Program-made: the position numbers and the translations under genes
Source: Trebouxia sp. TZW2008
Lineage: Eukaryota > Chlorophyta > Trebouxiophyceae > Trebouxiales > Trebouxiaceae
Direction: 5' to 3'
NCBI GenBank assembly: GCA_002118135.1
Contig: BDIU01000407.1
Coordinates: 1 to 64,000, forward strand
DNA: 64,000 nt
The notes under the pieces: generated by a model
What the model saw: only the letters and a program-made list of their open reading frames with translations
The model's database searches: none
Told to the model about the DNA's origin: nothing
In this document: positions 25,216-36,201 of the stretch, one piece after another
How positions within the stretch are numbered: position 1 is the stretch's first letter
Layout of the letters: every line of letters starts with the position of its first letter

Positions 25216-25994
25216 ATGGCTGCTGACGCGACCGACCAGTCTCCAAACGAACCGACAGAACACAAAGCACTGTCAACAGCTAGACAGCTGCTACATAAAC
25301 GCTTCAAGGTCCGAAGCGTACACGGGTTTTGCTTGAAAAGGAATCCGACTGACGACTGTTGGCACACAGGTTGTGGTGAAAGACGGCCGCGTCCTGGTCG
25401 GAGACTTTCTGTGTATAGACAAGCAGGGCAACCTCATTTTGGGCAACACATATCAGCAAGTAGACAGGTGAACATATGCTGTGGCCTATGCAGAAGCTAT
25501 GCATCAGATTTCCATTGCACCCATGCAAGTGTTGCACATTGTCCAACAGACTGTGCTTAGTATCACTGTCTTGCAGTCAACTTGAGCCATATACAGAGAG
25601 ACCCATTGGTCAAGTACTGGTCCCTGCTACTCAGCGCGTCTCATGCCATGTTGAGGTACAAAGCTCTTTGCAGCTCTGCAACTCCATTTCTTGAGAGTTG
25701 GTGAGGACTCTTGTGTGATGGACAGCTGCTTCATATGGAATATATGCACATTGTTCTGCTGCAGCTCACAGCGATTCAGCAGGTTTCACAGACCCTGTTG
25801 CACACCTGCTCGAAATTTGACATGATGAATACGGCATTGACTTATTGAAGCATGCATGTACGTTTGAGAACAGAGCTCTGGGTTGTCAGTTTGCTCCAAT
25901 TTCCATGCTGCTGCTGCAGGTCATGCCAAATGAGGAACAGAGCATGAAAGACCTGTTGGAAGTACGCTGCAGACTGGACAAGCTCTCTGGCTAA
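25216..25994 (+). CDS. NatC auxiliary subunit, LSM domain (NAA38/LSMD1-like)
   Basis: The four exons 25216-25308, 25370-25467, 25577-25655 and 25920-25994 are in phase and give 114 residues, the expected size. An N-terminal helix (ARQLLHKRFK) leads into an Sm fold: VVVKDGRVLVGDFLCIDKQG, then NLILGNTYQQV, which is the Sm1 and Sm2-like signature of NAA38. The IGQVLVPATQRVSCHVEV strand follows. NAA38 is a small subunit of the NatC N-terminal acetyltransferase with NAA30 and NAA35. The last 24 residues (VMPNEEQSMKDLLEVRC) come from an exon with a good acceptor but little conservation. Other LSM proteins are possible alternatives, but the helix plus the DGRVLVG and LGNT pattern favours NAA38. Confidence 0.82.
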
Positions 25995-26676
25995 TGCATG
26001 ACACCCATGAGCAGTAGTCCTTGGGCACTGGTGGGAAACAACAGCCTGACAGCAGCTGTACAAAAAGCCAGAAAAGTGCTCACGGCACATCAGCCACAAC
26101 TGCAACGCTTTGTGCTCACCAGCAATCTTTATTGCTCACTGTCCACTACAGACAAGAGGGATTTAGAGACCACGGCATCATTGCATTTTAAGACTGATTA
26201 CAGACGACAAGGGATTCAGAGTTTGCTGGACCTCATAGCAATCCTGAGCTAAAGGCTTGCTATTCATACTGCCATACAAAATTTGTTTTCAGGATTCACA
26301 AGCTTGATCAAATCCTCAAATTGCGCATCTGCTGCAACTGCAGACTCGCAAGGCAAAGCAATGCAGCCAGACACAGCAGAAGCAGACATACTTCAGCCCT
26401 CCAACTGCTGTAAACATCAATCATAACGCAAACTACCCCGCAGTGCAGCATAAAAAACAAAATTAATGCAAAATGACATCTGCAAATGAGCTCAATGCAA
26501 CTTCAGATCATACGCAATGCCTAATAAACCTACAAAATCACCCCACACTACATCTTGCCATACTCCCGATCTACCTAACCAAAATGTGGACTGACGTGAC
26601 AGTTTCAATTTTGAACTCAAATGCTCTAATGCATGACTGTTCTTGAGTGAATTATTTGCCATAAAGATTTCCCTCC
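25995..26676. other. Convergent intergenic region, NAA38 and SnRK2-like kinase
   Basis: Both genes end here. The region 26400-26660 is AT-rich. I see no exon or RNA gene. Confidence 0.55.
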
Positions 26677-29600
26677 TTACTCCAACCCTGAATTGTTGCC
26701 CAGGCCAGAATTGCCAAAAGACAGCTGCTGTCTCGCTTTCTGCCCCCTGACAGCTCTGTTGGTAATCTCAACAATTTCTTCCTCAGTTTGCTTGCACCCG
26801 CTGCTTTGCAGGGATAGTGGGACTGCCAGCAAGTTGACATTCAGATCAGCCATGCCTGGTGGCAGATCCTTCACAAACCAGGGGTGTTTCAAGATCTGCT
26901 GCACTGTGATGCGCTTGTCTGGGTCAACCTCCAGAAGCCTTGTCAGTAGGTCTGTGCACTCGGGAGTCAAGCCCTGCAACACCACAAGGCAAAACATGTC
27001 AGCTCATTACAGTTGTGAAGGCTGCTTAATGCATTCCCAGTAACTCTGTTGAATCACAACTATTGTCCTGCGACAACAAACAACAGAACTTGCTGTGGGC
27101 AGTCATCCATTGGAATGCACAGTCCTCACACATGATGTTCTAGCCAAACAGCCAAAAGGTGGATGAGCTGATGCTCTTTGTGCACAGGCCCCACCAGATG
27201 CAGTTTGTACACAGGTGGCACCAGGTCACCACCTTCAGCTATCTGTGATGGTCGTCACAACAGTCAATTACGCAAAGCAACAGGTTGCAAAGTGACTCAA
27301 TGCAGAACGGTGAAGTTTACGAGCCCCGTGCCAAGGCGGCTGCTGAATAAGCAAGCACTCCTGCTGCCTGGGCAACGTCACAAAGTCCACACCACTATAA
27401 CAGGCTGTGTCTGTTTGCTTTGCAGCAATTGTTGTTACATGGGATGCAAAAGAACAGTCTGTGAACAGCCGCAGGGCTGGCTGCAGTGGCCGTGTAGGCT
27501 ATGGTCTGAGAGATCAAGGCCTGCAGGGCTGATGCAGCCGCCTGCAGGGCCTTGAGTCTTGCGGACCATTGCTTGGGAGGCTTCTGCTGCCAGCCAAAGG
27601 GCTGATGTTGCTGACATCAATGATCTGACTACCGCTTCAACAGCCACTGCTGCTGACGTCAAGGCTCTGTCTAAAATTGTTTTGAAGAAAAGACTTTGCT
27701 GCTGAGTGCACAGCAAAAGCCCACAGACATCAGCAAGAGCTCGAGTTGCCTACAGCTTTTGGCTACAAGGCGCGAGGCTGACTGCCGAGTTTCACAAAAT
27801 CAAGTGCAGGGCGTTTGCAGCCACTGCAGCCAGCTATGAGGCTTTCAAAGCATTGCTTGGAGGGCTTCTGCTGCCAATCGAAGGGCTGATGCTGCTGACC
27901 TCACGGCTTTGACTACCAGCTCAACAGCTTCTGCTGCTGAGAGCGCAGCTGAAGACCTCGAGAAAGCAACAAATGCCTTTGAGTTGAGCGCAGCTGTGGT
28001 CTGCAAGCCTCAGGGCTGACTTCAGAAGCCTTGTGGGCAATGTCCCAAGGAGCCACAGTCTGCAAGACCTGTGCGTGGTGTCCGTTGGGACATAGTGTTC
28101 AGGGCTTCTGCTGCCAGCTCAAGAACTTCAGCTGAAGTCCTCAAAGCTTTGGCACCCAGTCCCAGAGCTTTTGCTGATGAGAGCGCAGCGGACGCCCCAA
28201 CCGCAGCAGCAAAACCCATTATGATAGGAAGAGCTGTGGTCTGCAAGCCTGAGGGCTGGCTGCAATGCCGCTACAAGCATTGTTTCAGAGCCAAGGCCTG
28301 CACAGGCTTTGGCCCCCCATGCAGCAAGGCCCAGCAGCAAACGTCTGTGCTGGTGTCCGCGAGTTGTTGGGCTGACATTGGCGCTGCAGGCAATGTTCCA
28401 AATAGCCGTGGCCTGCAGGTGATTTTTGCAATCCCATGCAGATGCTGGGCAGTCTGGCGTATTGCATCCAGGGCCTCTGCTGCCAGCTCAAAGCTGACTT
28501 CAAGTATTTGACTACAAGCTTGAGATCTATTGCTGCTGAGAACACAGCAAAAGCTGTCAAGGCAGCAGCAACTGCCTTTGCTCTGAGTTCAGCTGCAACA
28601 AGCCTTAGAGCTGACTGCATCACCCCAAGAAGCAATGTTCCAATGAACCCAAGCCTGCAGGACCTGTGAGGCGACCTGCGGATTTGAGATCGTTGAAACA
28701 TTGCATCAAAGGGCTTCTGCTGCCAGCTCAAGGGCTGATGTTGCTGACCTCAAGGCCTTCACTACTAGCTCAAGAGCTTTGGCTGTTGAGAGCAGGGCGA
28801 AAGCCCTCAAGACAGCAGCAAATGCGCTGGAGTTGGGCACAGCTGTTGTCTGCAAGCCTAAACGGTAGATTGCACTGGCATGGCAGGCAATGTTCCAAAT
28901 GCTTGTAAGGCCTGCATGCAAATACGTGCGGGAGATGGCAAAACACGCTGTTGCATGGAGGGCGTTGGCTGCCAGCTCAAGAGCTTATGCTGTTGTCTGG
29001 AGGACTTGAATAATTTCAAGCTCAAGGTTAACAAGTCTCCATGACACCAGCAAAAGTTCTCAAGACAGCAGCACATGCACTTGATGTCAAGAGCTGATCT
29101 TATTGACTGGCAGGTCCAATAGGCAAGCAAGCATTCACACCACAGACTGGCCGTGAGCAACAAAACCAGAAGAAGAGTGGCTTGTAAAGGCTGTTCATGC
29201 CAGCTCAAAAGTTGTCGCTGCTGAGAGCAAAACAAAGCCCCGCCAAGACAGCAGCAAATGTCCTTGGATTGCATACAGCTGCTGTCTGCAACTTCTTGAG
29301 CCAGCTGAGGCAGCCTGGTCAGCAATGTTCCAAACAACCAAGGCCTGCAGGTGTTGAGTGATGCCTGCAGTCATTCAGCTTTTTAGCACATTGCATGGAG
29401 GGCTTCTGCTGCCAGTCCAAAGCCTTCTCCTGCCCTCCTGAAGGCTTTTGCTGCCAGCTGAAGAGCTGAAAAGCTCACTTGCGGGCTTCTGCTGCTACCC
29501 CTAGAAGTGATGCAGCTGGACAGGGAGGTAACAGGCCTGCCGTCCAGCTGCACCAGATTTCAGGCACCAGGCAGGACAGCAGGAACAATTTAAAAAGCAC

Positions 29601-32600
29601 CAGGACAGCAGCAAAAGATCTGAACGCAGCAGCAGAAGCGCTTTTAATAGCAGCAAAGGCCCTTGGGTTGGGTTGGGAACTGGCCTCAAGGTCTATCAGC
29701 CAGTGATAGCAAAAGAGTGCAGTCACAGCAGCTACTACTGGTTGCGGTGACTATTTTGCTGCCAACTACACTTTGTTCACAGCTTCACACAACCCATACC
29801 ATCATCCAGGTTTGGGTTAAACACGAAGCATCAACACCCAACCTGAGTCATGATTTGGGTATTACTGAATGTGCTGAGCAAATGGCAGAATATAGCACTA
29901 TGCTTATTACAAGCCATCAGATGTGATCAGAAATGCTGCATCAGCAGAAAACTGGACATTGCTGTTTATGCTGCTCACTGCCTCCAAGCAGAGGGGCCTC
30001 CTGAAGCTGATTGGCACGGCATCTCAGCTGGATGCTTGTAAAAGATCAAACACGGCATTTTTCAAACATCCTGTGCAGCTGGTCAGCATCCCTTTTGAAC
30101 ATGATTCAAAAGCACAGCTTCTGCAATTTCTGAGCAGAGCTTGACGGTGCCAGGGCATCAGGACTGGCTGCAGTGGCCCTCCTCACTATGGCCAGAAAGT
30201 TCCAGGCATACCCTGTGGAGACTTGGAACCTCTTGAATACAGTCTGACTGCCTGCTGCTGCCAGCTCAAGGGCTTCTGCTGCTGCACTCAAGGCAACTGC
30301 TGCCTGAAAATGCTATAGCTGCTGCCCTGATGGCTTTGATCATCGTTTCTCATTGCTGCGGCTGCTGTCTTGTGGGCTTCGGCTGCTGATTATAGAGCAT
30401 TTGTGGATCTTCTGAGGGCTTGTCTGCTTTCAGAACATCACCAAAAGCTCTAAAGACAGCTTGAACAGCTCTCAAGACAGCTGGGACAGCCCTTGAGCTG
30501 TGCACAGCTGGGTATTACCGTCAACTGAAACGAGGACAATGACTTAGTCGCATCAGCTGTCAATGTTTGCGATGACTGTTAGTTGGCAGCATCACTTTAC
30601 TTTGCAGCTCTATGAAGCATGCGCCAGCATACAAGCCCATGTCAATGGTCTGGTTGCATCACTTGGGAAGTCTCACAACTTTTGCACGAGTAATGGTGGT
30701 GTGTCGAGCACAGATGACTGTCATGCTGAGTGCATGGCGTCAGGCATGATCACAGTTACCCACCCTGCATAATGTTGCTCATGCTTGACAGCATTGCTAA
30801 TGAAGTGGCTCAGCAGTGCGAAACAGAGAGGAAGACTAACGACCCTCCCAGAGTCGCTAGGGCAGACGCCCAGAATGACGCTACAGGCCATTCAGCAAAT
30901 TTTGTGTTGCTTGGCAGCACCCGCATTGCCAGCAGCACATCAGCTGCCTTTCTTCAGCAGGTCTAAAGCTTTTGCACAGACTGAACCGCTCCAGGCTGAC
31001 TGTAGTGACCCTGAAGGCAAAGGTCAAAGGAGTTGAAGGGCTCCAAGGGCCGTGCAGGATCCTGCCAGCATCAAGCCCTATCACATTGTCTGAAGGGCTG
31101 TTGCTGCCAGCTCAAGAGGATTTGCTGTTGTCCTCAGGACAGTCACTGTCAGCTTAAGAGCTGTTGCTGCTATGTTAAGGGCGTCCACTGCTGATTTTGA
31201 AGGTCTTGACGTCAACTGAAGTGCTGCTGCTGTTAACAGGGCGTTTGTTGCCAGCTCAAAGCTTTTGATGCTGTCTTGAGCCATTTTGCTGCAATTTAAA
31301 GCTCTTTGGGCAGCATGAAAACCCAAGGAAATCCAGAAAGCCGCCAAAACCCTCGCAGGTCAGCAGCAAAAGACTCTGAGCTGGATGGAATAAATGCTGG
31401 TTTTAGTCTATCATCTCGAATATGAGTGAGCCAACAGGTACAGAAGATGTTACTGCCGGCGTCAACTGATGCTATTGGGCTGCTTTGAGCAGCAGATGCT
31501 CTTGTTCATTGCCATCAGAAGCTGCAGTGATACCTGGTGTGATGCTTCACACGGTCCACAACATTGTCTTTGCCTTTCACAAGCAACAGTACTTTGAAAA
31601 ATGGGTATTGCTCAACTCTACAATTGATTGCTGAATGCATCTCAGCAGGCATGAGCAGGCCCATGACTGCTTGACACAGGGCAGAGCAGAGGTCCTTACT
31701 GAGGCCAGAGTGACAAGGCTTCCATACCAAGTGCTTACCAAGACTGTACCAGCCATTCTTACAAGTTCCTGTCCAGCTTATCAGCATCCAAATTCAGACA
31801 CAAGCTACAAGAACGTGCTTGCTTTCATTGTGCAGCACAGTCTGTGAAGCAGCCTAGATGCTGGCTGCAGTAGCCGTACAGAAAGTGCTCAAGTAAATGA
31901 TGTTTGCACAACCAATGCAGGTATCACTTCTCTTGAACACAGTCTAGGAGGCTGCTGCTGCCAATTGCAAGGACTCGTACTGCTGTCCTCAAGTGCTACA
32001 ATGCCAGCACAAGTATGACAATGCCAGCACAAGACCCTTTGCAACTGTTCTGAGTGCTTTTGCTGCCAACTCAGGTTCCTAGGGCAGCATAGAGAACCCC
32101 AGAGCCCTGTGATGGCAGCCCAAGCTCGTCAAAACAGCTGCAAACGCCCTTGAGCTGGGCAGCACTGATCACACATGACCTGTCAGCTCAATTCATGTTT
32201 GCTGTGTAGCCAGACCAGATGTCATTGTGCTCACTGACTGTGTTGGCGAGGAGCTGGGGGGTTGGTGAGAAAGATGCCAGCAACTCCCTTCCGAAACATG
32301 TCTGCCATGCCGCACTTCAGCGATTTGTATCAAGGGTCATTCAAGCATGAAAGGGCAAAGACGAGTCACAACTTGACAGCTGCTGATATGGCGGTGTCTT
32401 GAACGCATGTCATGGTCAGCCAGGAAAAAAATGCTTGGACCCAGCTTGCATGCATGCCTGAATACCAAGATAATTGATGAGAAACTTAGGCATCATCAAG
32501 TACTCTCTTGAAGCACTGCCACGCTACAGACAACAGCATTGGTACTGTAGTTTGTGTAATAGTACAAGTAAGTCTGGAACCATATAACTCTCCTGTGACA

Positions 32601-35136
32601 GTGGAAATGTCAATAGGCTAGTACCAGGAGCCTTGGAGCTTTGCCATCATGACAAACTTAATTATGTGTGGTGACAGTACTGGTACCGTGTGAACTGTAG
32701 TGATGCCCCTTCCAGCATGAGTGATGTAGGTGTATAACTTGCCTGTGGCTTTTGGAAGTCTGCCTTGAGGATGCGAGGCAACATCTTCTGCAGCACAGCT
32801 TGTGTTTCCAGTCCTTCGTCCTCTTTGCGGCGGAAGGGGAAGCAGCCCGTGAGCATGCAGTACAGCAGGATGCCGCAGGACCAGATGTCTGCCATCTTGC
32901 CCGCATACTTGTTGTACAGCAGCACCTCTGGAGCCACATACTCAGGAGTCCCTGCGGGCATGACATCACACTTCAGTTGGTGTGGGCATGCCATCACTCT
33001 AAGCAGAGGTGCAGCAAGTTTTTGAGAACTCTGCGCCACCATTCAAAAATGACTGATATAAGCCTCAGGACTTGCGTGAGCTGAATAATGAGGTTACTAT
33101 CATCTTGCCCGCATGTATAGCACACATCTTGCTGGTATGCCACATTGAGAAGGTGTTTACAAGATGTGCTTTGTTGTCACGTGTGAAGCGCGACTGTCCA
33201 AGCAGCCGGCATGTAATAACTAGATCCTGTGCTGTGTTTAGAAAGCCATGTTGCTGCACAGATCTGACATCAATCCTGTTCAATGCTCTTTCTGAAGATA
33301 AGTGCATGGAGCTACACTTCAGCGTGTGGTCTGCAGGGCCAGCCATCTAGCAGCATATAAAATCCTTTTACAATAGTTGTGCAGGTCAATGTGCAGTCCT
33401 TGTTGTCTGGTTCTGCTCAGCATGAAGCACTGCAGCATTTCTGGCACTTGGGGCTGTCATTGTCTGGTGCAGGGTTCAAATAGTGCATGAGATGCCATGT
33501 GACTGTGTTGTGCTGCTTACCACACATGGTTTTGCTGATAGACGCACACAGCTCATCTTTGCTGTACCCAAAATCACATAGTTTCAGCACTGGTCTCTCT
33601 GACAGATCCATCAGCAGTGTGTTCTCTAGTTTGATGTCTCTGTTGGCAATGCCCATCTGCACAAGCATGCACAATGTACTCGCACCTGAAAGCATGTCAG
33701 TGATTATTGCAATGCATCTGTGTGTGCGGCCACATGCACCCTTGAAGCGTTTGGCCCTGAGTAGCATATTGCTGCTTGCAACTTCATCAGCAAGTTTTGC
33801 AAACACAGCATGGATCATCACTGAAGCATCTGCATATGGGTTTGGTCAGACTGTGTTGTGGAAATAATTGCAAACAGAGAATGCAATGTTGCATGGCACA
33901 GCAAGGAAAAACATACGCACCTGAACTTCAGCAATGGTAGTTTGGAAAAATGCTGAAAAGGTGCTGACAATGCAGAAGCAAAGTGTACAACCTGCATGCA
34001 GAATGAATCAGCAGGCACATGCAATGTCAGATATGTGACTACGCAAACTGTGCATTGTTTGTACCTGATGGCAGAAGTCAACACCAACAAGGAGCTGCTG
34101 GAACAGTTGCCTGGCTTCTGACTCCATCAATGCGCGATCATGCGCTGTGTTGTGCCGCTCAATGAAGTCCACAAGGTCTCCACCAGGTGCGTATTCACTC
34201 ACAATAGCCAGATGGTCAGGAGTAAGGAAAACTTCCTGGAATTGGATGATGTTTGGATGCATGCAGCAGAGCCGCTGGTTCAAGATTTCCCTGCCAGCTG
34301 TCTTTGTACTGCAGCAACAGCAGCGCTCGTGACATTGACTGTATGTGTGAAAGAGCTTGCAGCAGAGAGCAGTACTCAAGCACTGCATGTGTTGCTTGAT
34401 GGTGAGAGCTGGAGCGTGATGCAAGCAGCAGCAATGTATGCTGACAAAGATGCTTTTTGGCTGTAAGATGGGGCAGGCTGTGCTCATGGCTGACACTGGC
34501 CTCTGTTGCTACTGTTGTGCTGTGTCATCACATTGTATTGTCTGCATCACACCTGATGCAGTTGTCCACATGCAAGGACATGTATGCAAGCTGCACAAAG
34601 TCAGCTTCGCAGCATTCAGTCCAAGTGGCTTGTGGGTGTTTGGCACCTGTTTGATGTTCTGTGTATGAACTTGATGGCAACGTCCCGCATCATTTCCCTG
34701 TCCTCTGCCAACAGGACAAATGCTGAAGCACCAACTCCAAGCTCTGCCACCTTTGCATATTTGGGATTGTCTACCAAAGGGTCTGGAGTGTTGGCAGACT
34801 CGAGCACCGAGGTGGGTGTGGTCTCGATGTGACTACCTCCAGTCTCGCTGCAAAGCAATAGATTACTGCTCAGCGCCAAAACAAGCGCAGAAACCTAACT
34901 GGCTTGCATAACGGGTAGAGCGAGTGCCAACTTGCCGTACTGACTCACCCAAAATTGCTGCTGTTGAGCTTGACAAAAGAGTGCGTGGGCGGGGGAGTCG
35001 TAAATTTGTTCGATTGCCTCGGCTGTTGCTGTTGCTGCAGTTGCGCAGGGCGCAACTCGTCTGCTTCGGGCAGGGTGCCAAGGTTCGTGCTATGAGTCCT
35101 GACGCTCTTCGTCCCCGTGCACCACCCAATCACCAT
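26677..35136 (-). CDS. SnRK2-like serine/threonine protein kinase
   Basis: The exons are 35136-34949, 34847-34647, 34308-34065, 33656-33521, 32951-32743 and 26973-26677, in phase, 424 residues. Residues 1-85 are a Gln/Pro-rich leader. The P-loop is [19 protein letters not shown] with AIKF carrying the ATP lysine. [72 protein letters not shown] and [19 protein letters not shown] match plant SnRK2 (ABA and osmotic stress kinases). [22 protein letters not shown] closes the domain. The catalytic loop reads NRD (residues 216-218) where HRD is usual; the Asp is kept. The acidic SnRK2 tail is only weakly represented (TEEEIVEI). Intron 5 is 5769 bases long with a GC donor (CAG|GCAAGT) and is filled by a degenerate repeat array. 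Confidence 0.87.
27440..32200. repeat. Degenerate repeat array in kinase intron 5
   Basis: About eleven units begin with a form of ggcttctgctgccagctcaag, near 27575, 27860, 28105, 28475, 28710, 28960, 29185, 29405, 30250, 31095 and 31950. Spacing is near 250 bases in the denser left half. A second block, gcagcaaatgcnnttgagttg followed by cagctgtngtctgcaagcct, recurs between them (27990, 28225, 28820, 29250, 32135). The two blocks are imperfect inverse complements, so each unit could fold as a hairpin. On the minus strand the units read as runs like ALELAAEAL, but stops interrupt them. Confidence 0.75.
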
Positions 35137-36201
35137 ACTCCGCTACAATATGCCTGTGCGCTGCGCTCTGGAGTGGTCGTGCACTTGCTTAGCTAAGCAG
35201 GCCGGCAGATCAGTCGACAGGGCGGTACACTTGATCCTTGTCGGTCAAGCAACACGATGGCGGCAAAGGGCCTTGCTCTGCACTGCTATCACGAGCCTAT
35301 TACTATAGAACCAAGCGCTATCGGTCCGTCGTGCGTACCAAAGCCATTCGAGCCTCTCCCTCTTTTCGTTGCAGCCTTGGCGCAGGAGGTGTTTTCCTTA
35401 CGCTGTAAAAGCTTAGGGTGCACCGTAACCAAGGCCTACTATTTGCAGATTTACGCTGATTGCATAGCTGATCGCTTACATGCACATAAATCTGTTTGTG
35501 CTTCATTATAGCGCATGCACAACTGCCGCACACGCTGTGCAAGTCGGGCGCAGAAGCCTCCAGTCATCAGCCTGAAAAGCTGCAGCTGACCAGCATGCGC
35601 ATGCAACCAATGGCAAGGGCCTCAGAAAACCTTGTCAGTCCTTGTTAAACAAACTTTGGCTTGAGATGTAACAAAACGACAACACTGTAGCGGTGGGAAA
35701 CATACTCGCAACCATGACTCTTCGAGCAGACTGAATCTGCATGATCATTCTTATAGACTGTCTGTCAGACTCAGAGAAAGCAAGCCTGGCGCTGATCATC
35801 AAAGGTTGCTTGCCATCGAGCACTTACAGCCTGAGTTACAGCAGTGTGTGCTTTGCGACACGTTCAGACAGCAACAACATTACTACTTTCTCGTAAGCAG
35901 TTGACGAAATAAGGCAAGTCAACAGGTCAAAACTAAAGAAGATGCTGTGGCAAACTCGAGTGGCATCTTTTACGATCGTCAGAACTAGCTGCTGTACTCG
36001 ATCAGAGTTGCGCAGATGAGCGCAATGAGACTCAGCATTGAATACGCGTGCTGTGCGGCTGGAAACGGCTGGCCTTGACCGCCCCCAACAGATGTGGCAT
36101 CAAGCAAGAGGCTTCAAGCCCTGCTGCTCAAAACATCTTCACTCTATGATCAGTCGTCACAGTCAGACTCTGCTACTGTCAAGCCTCGCTCAAGCAAATT
36201 C
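35137..36201. promoter_or_regulatory. CpG-rich promoter region of the kinase and downstream gap
   Basis: The first exon of the kinase and the bases up to about 35350 are dense in CpG; by eye I count 23 CG in 34980-35270. Beyond that the gap to the end of the alpha/beta hydrolase gene holds only short unrecognised open frames, including one of 84 codons at 35257 on plus that has no homology I can name. Confidence 0.5.

Noticed and set aside
15164..25994. A defence gene cluster of helicase plus cytidine deaminase
   Set aside because: The deaminase is the ordinary salvage enzyme (plant type, not APOBEC-like), and gene order in this genome does not show functional clustering.
27435..31347. Ala/Leu-rich minus-strand frames in the kinase intron, suggesting a helical repeat protein
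   Set aside because: The frames are short, shift register from unit to unit and contain stops. The kinase reading phase joins across the region without them. They are better explained as a non-coding repeat array.
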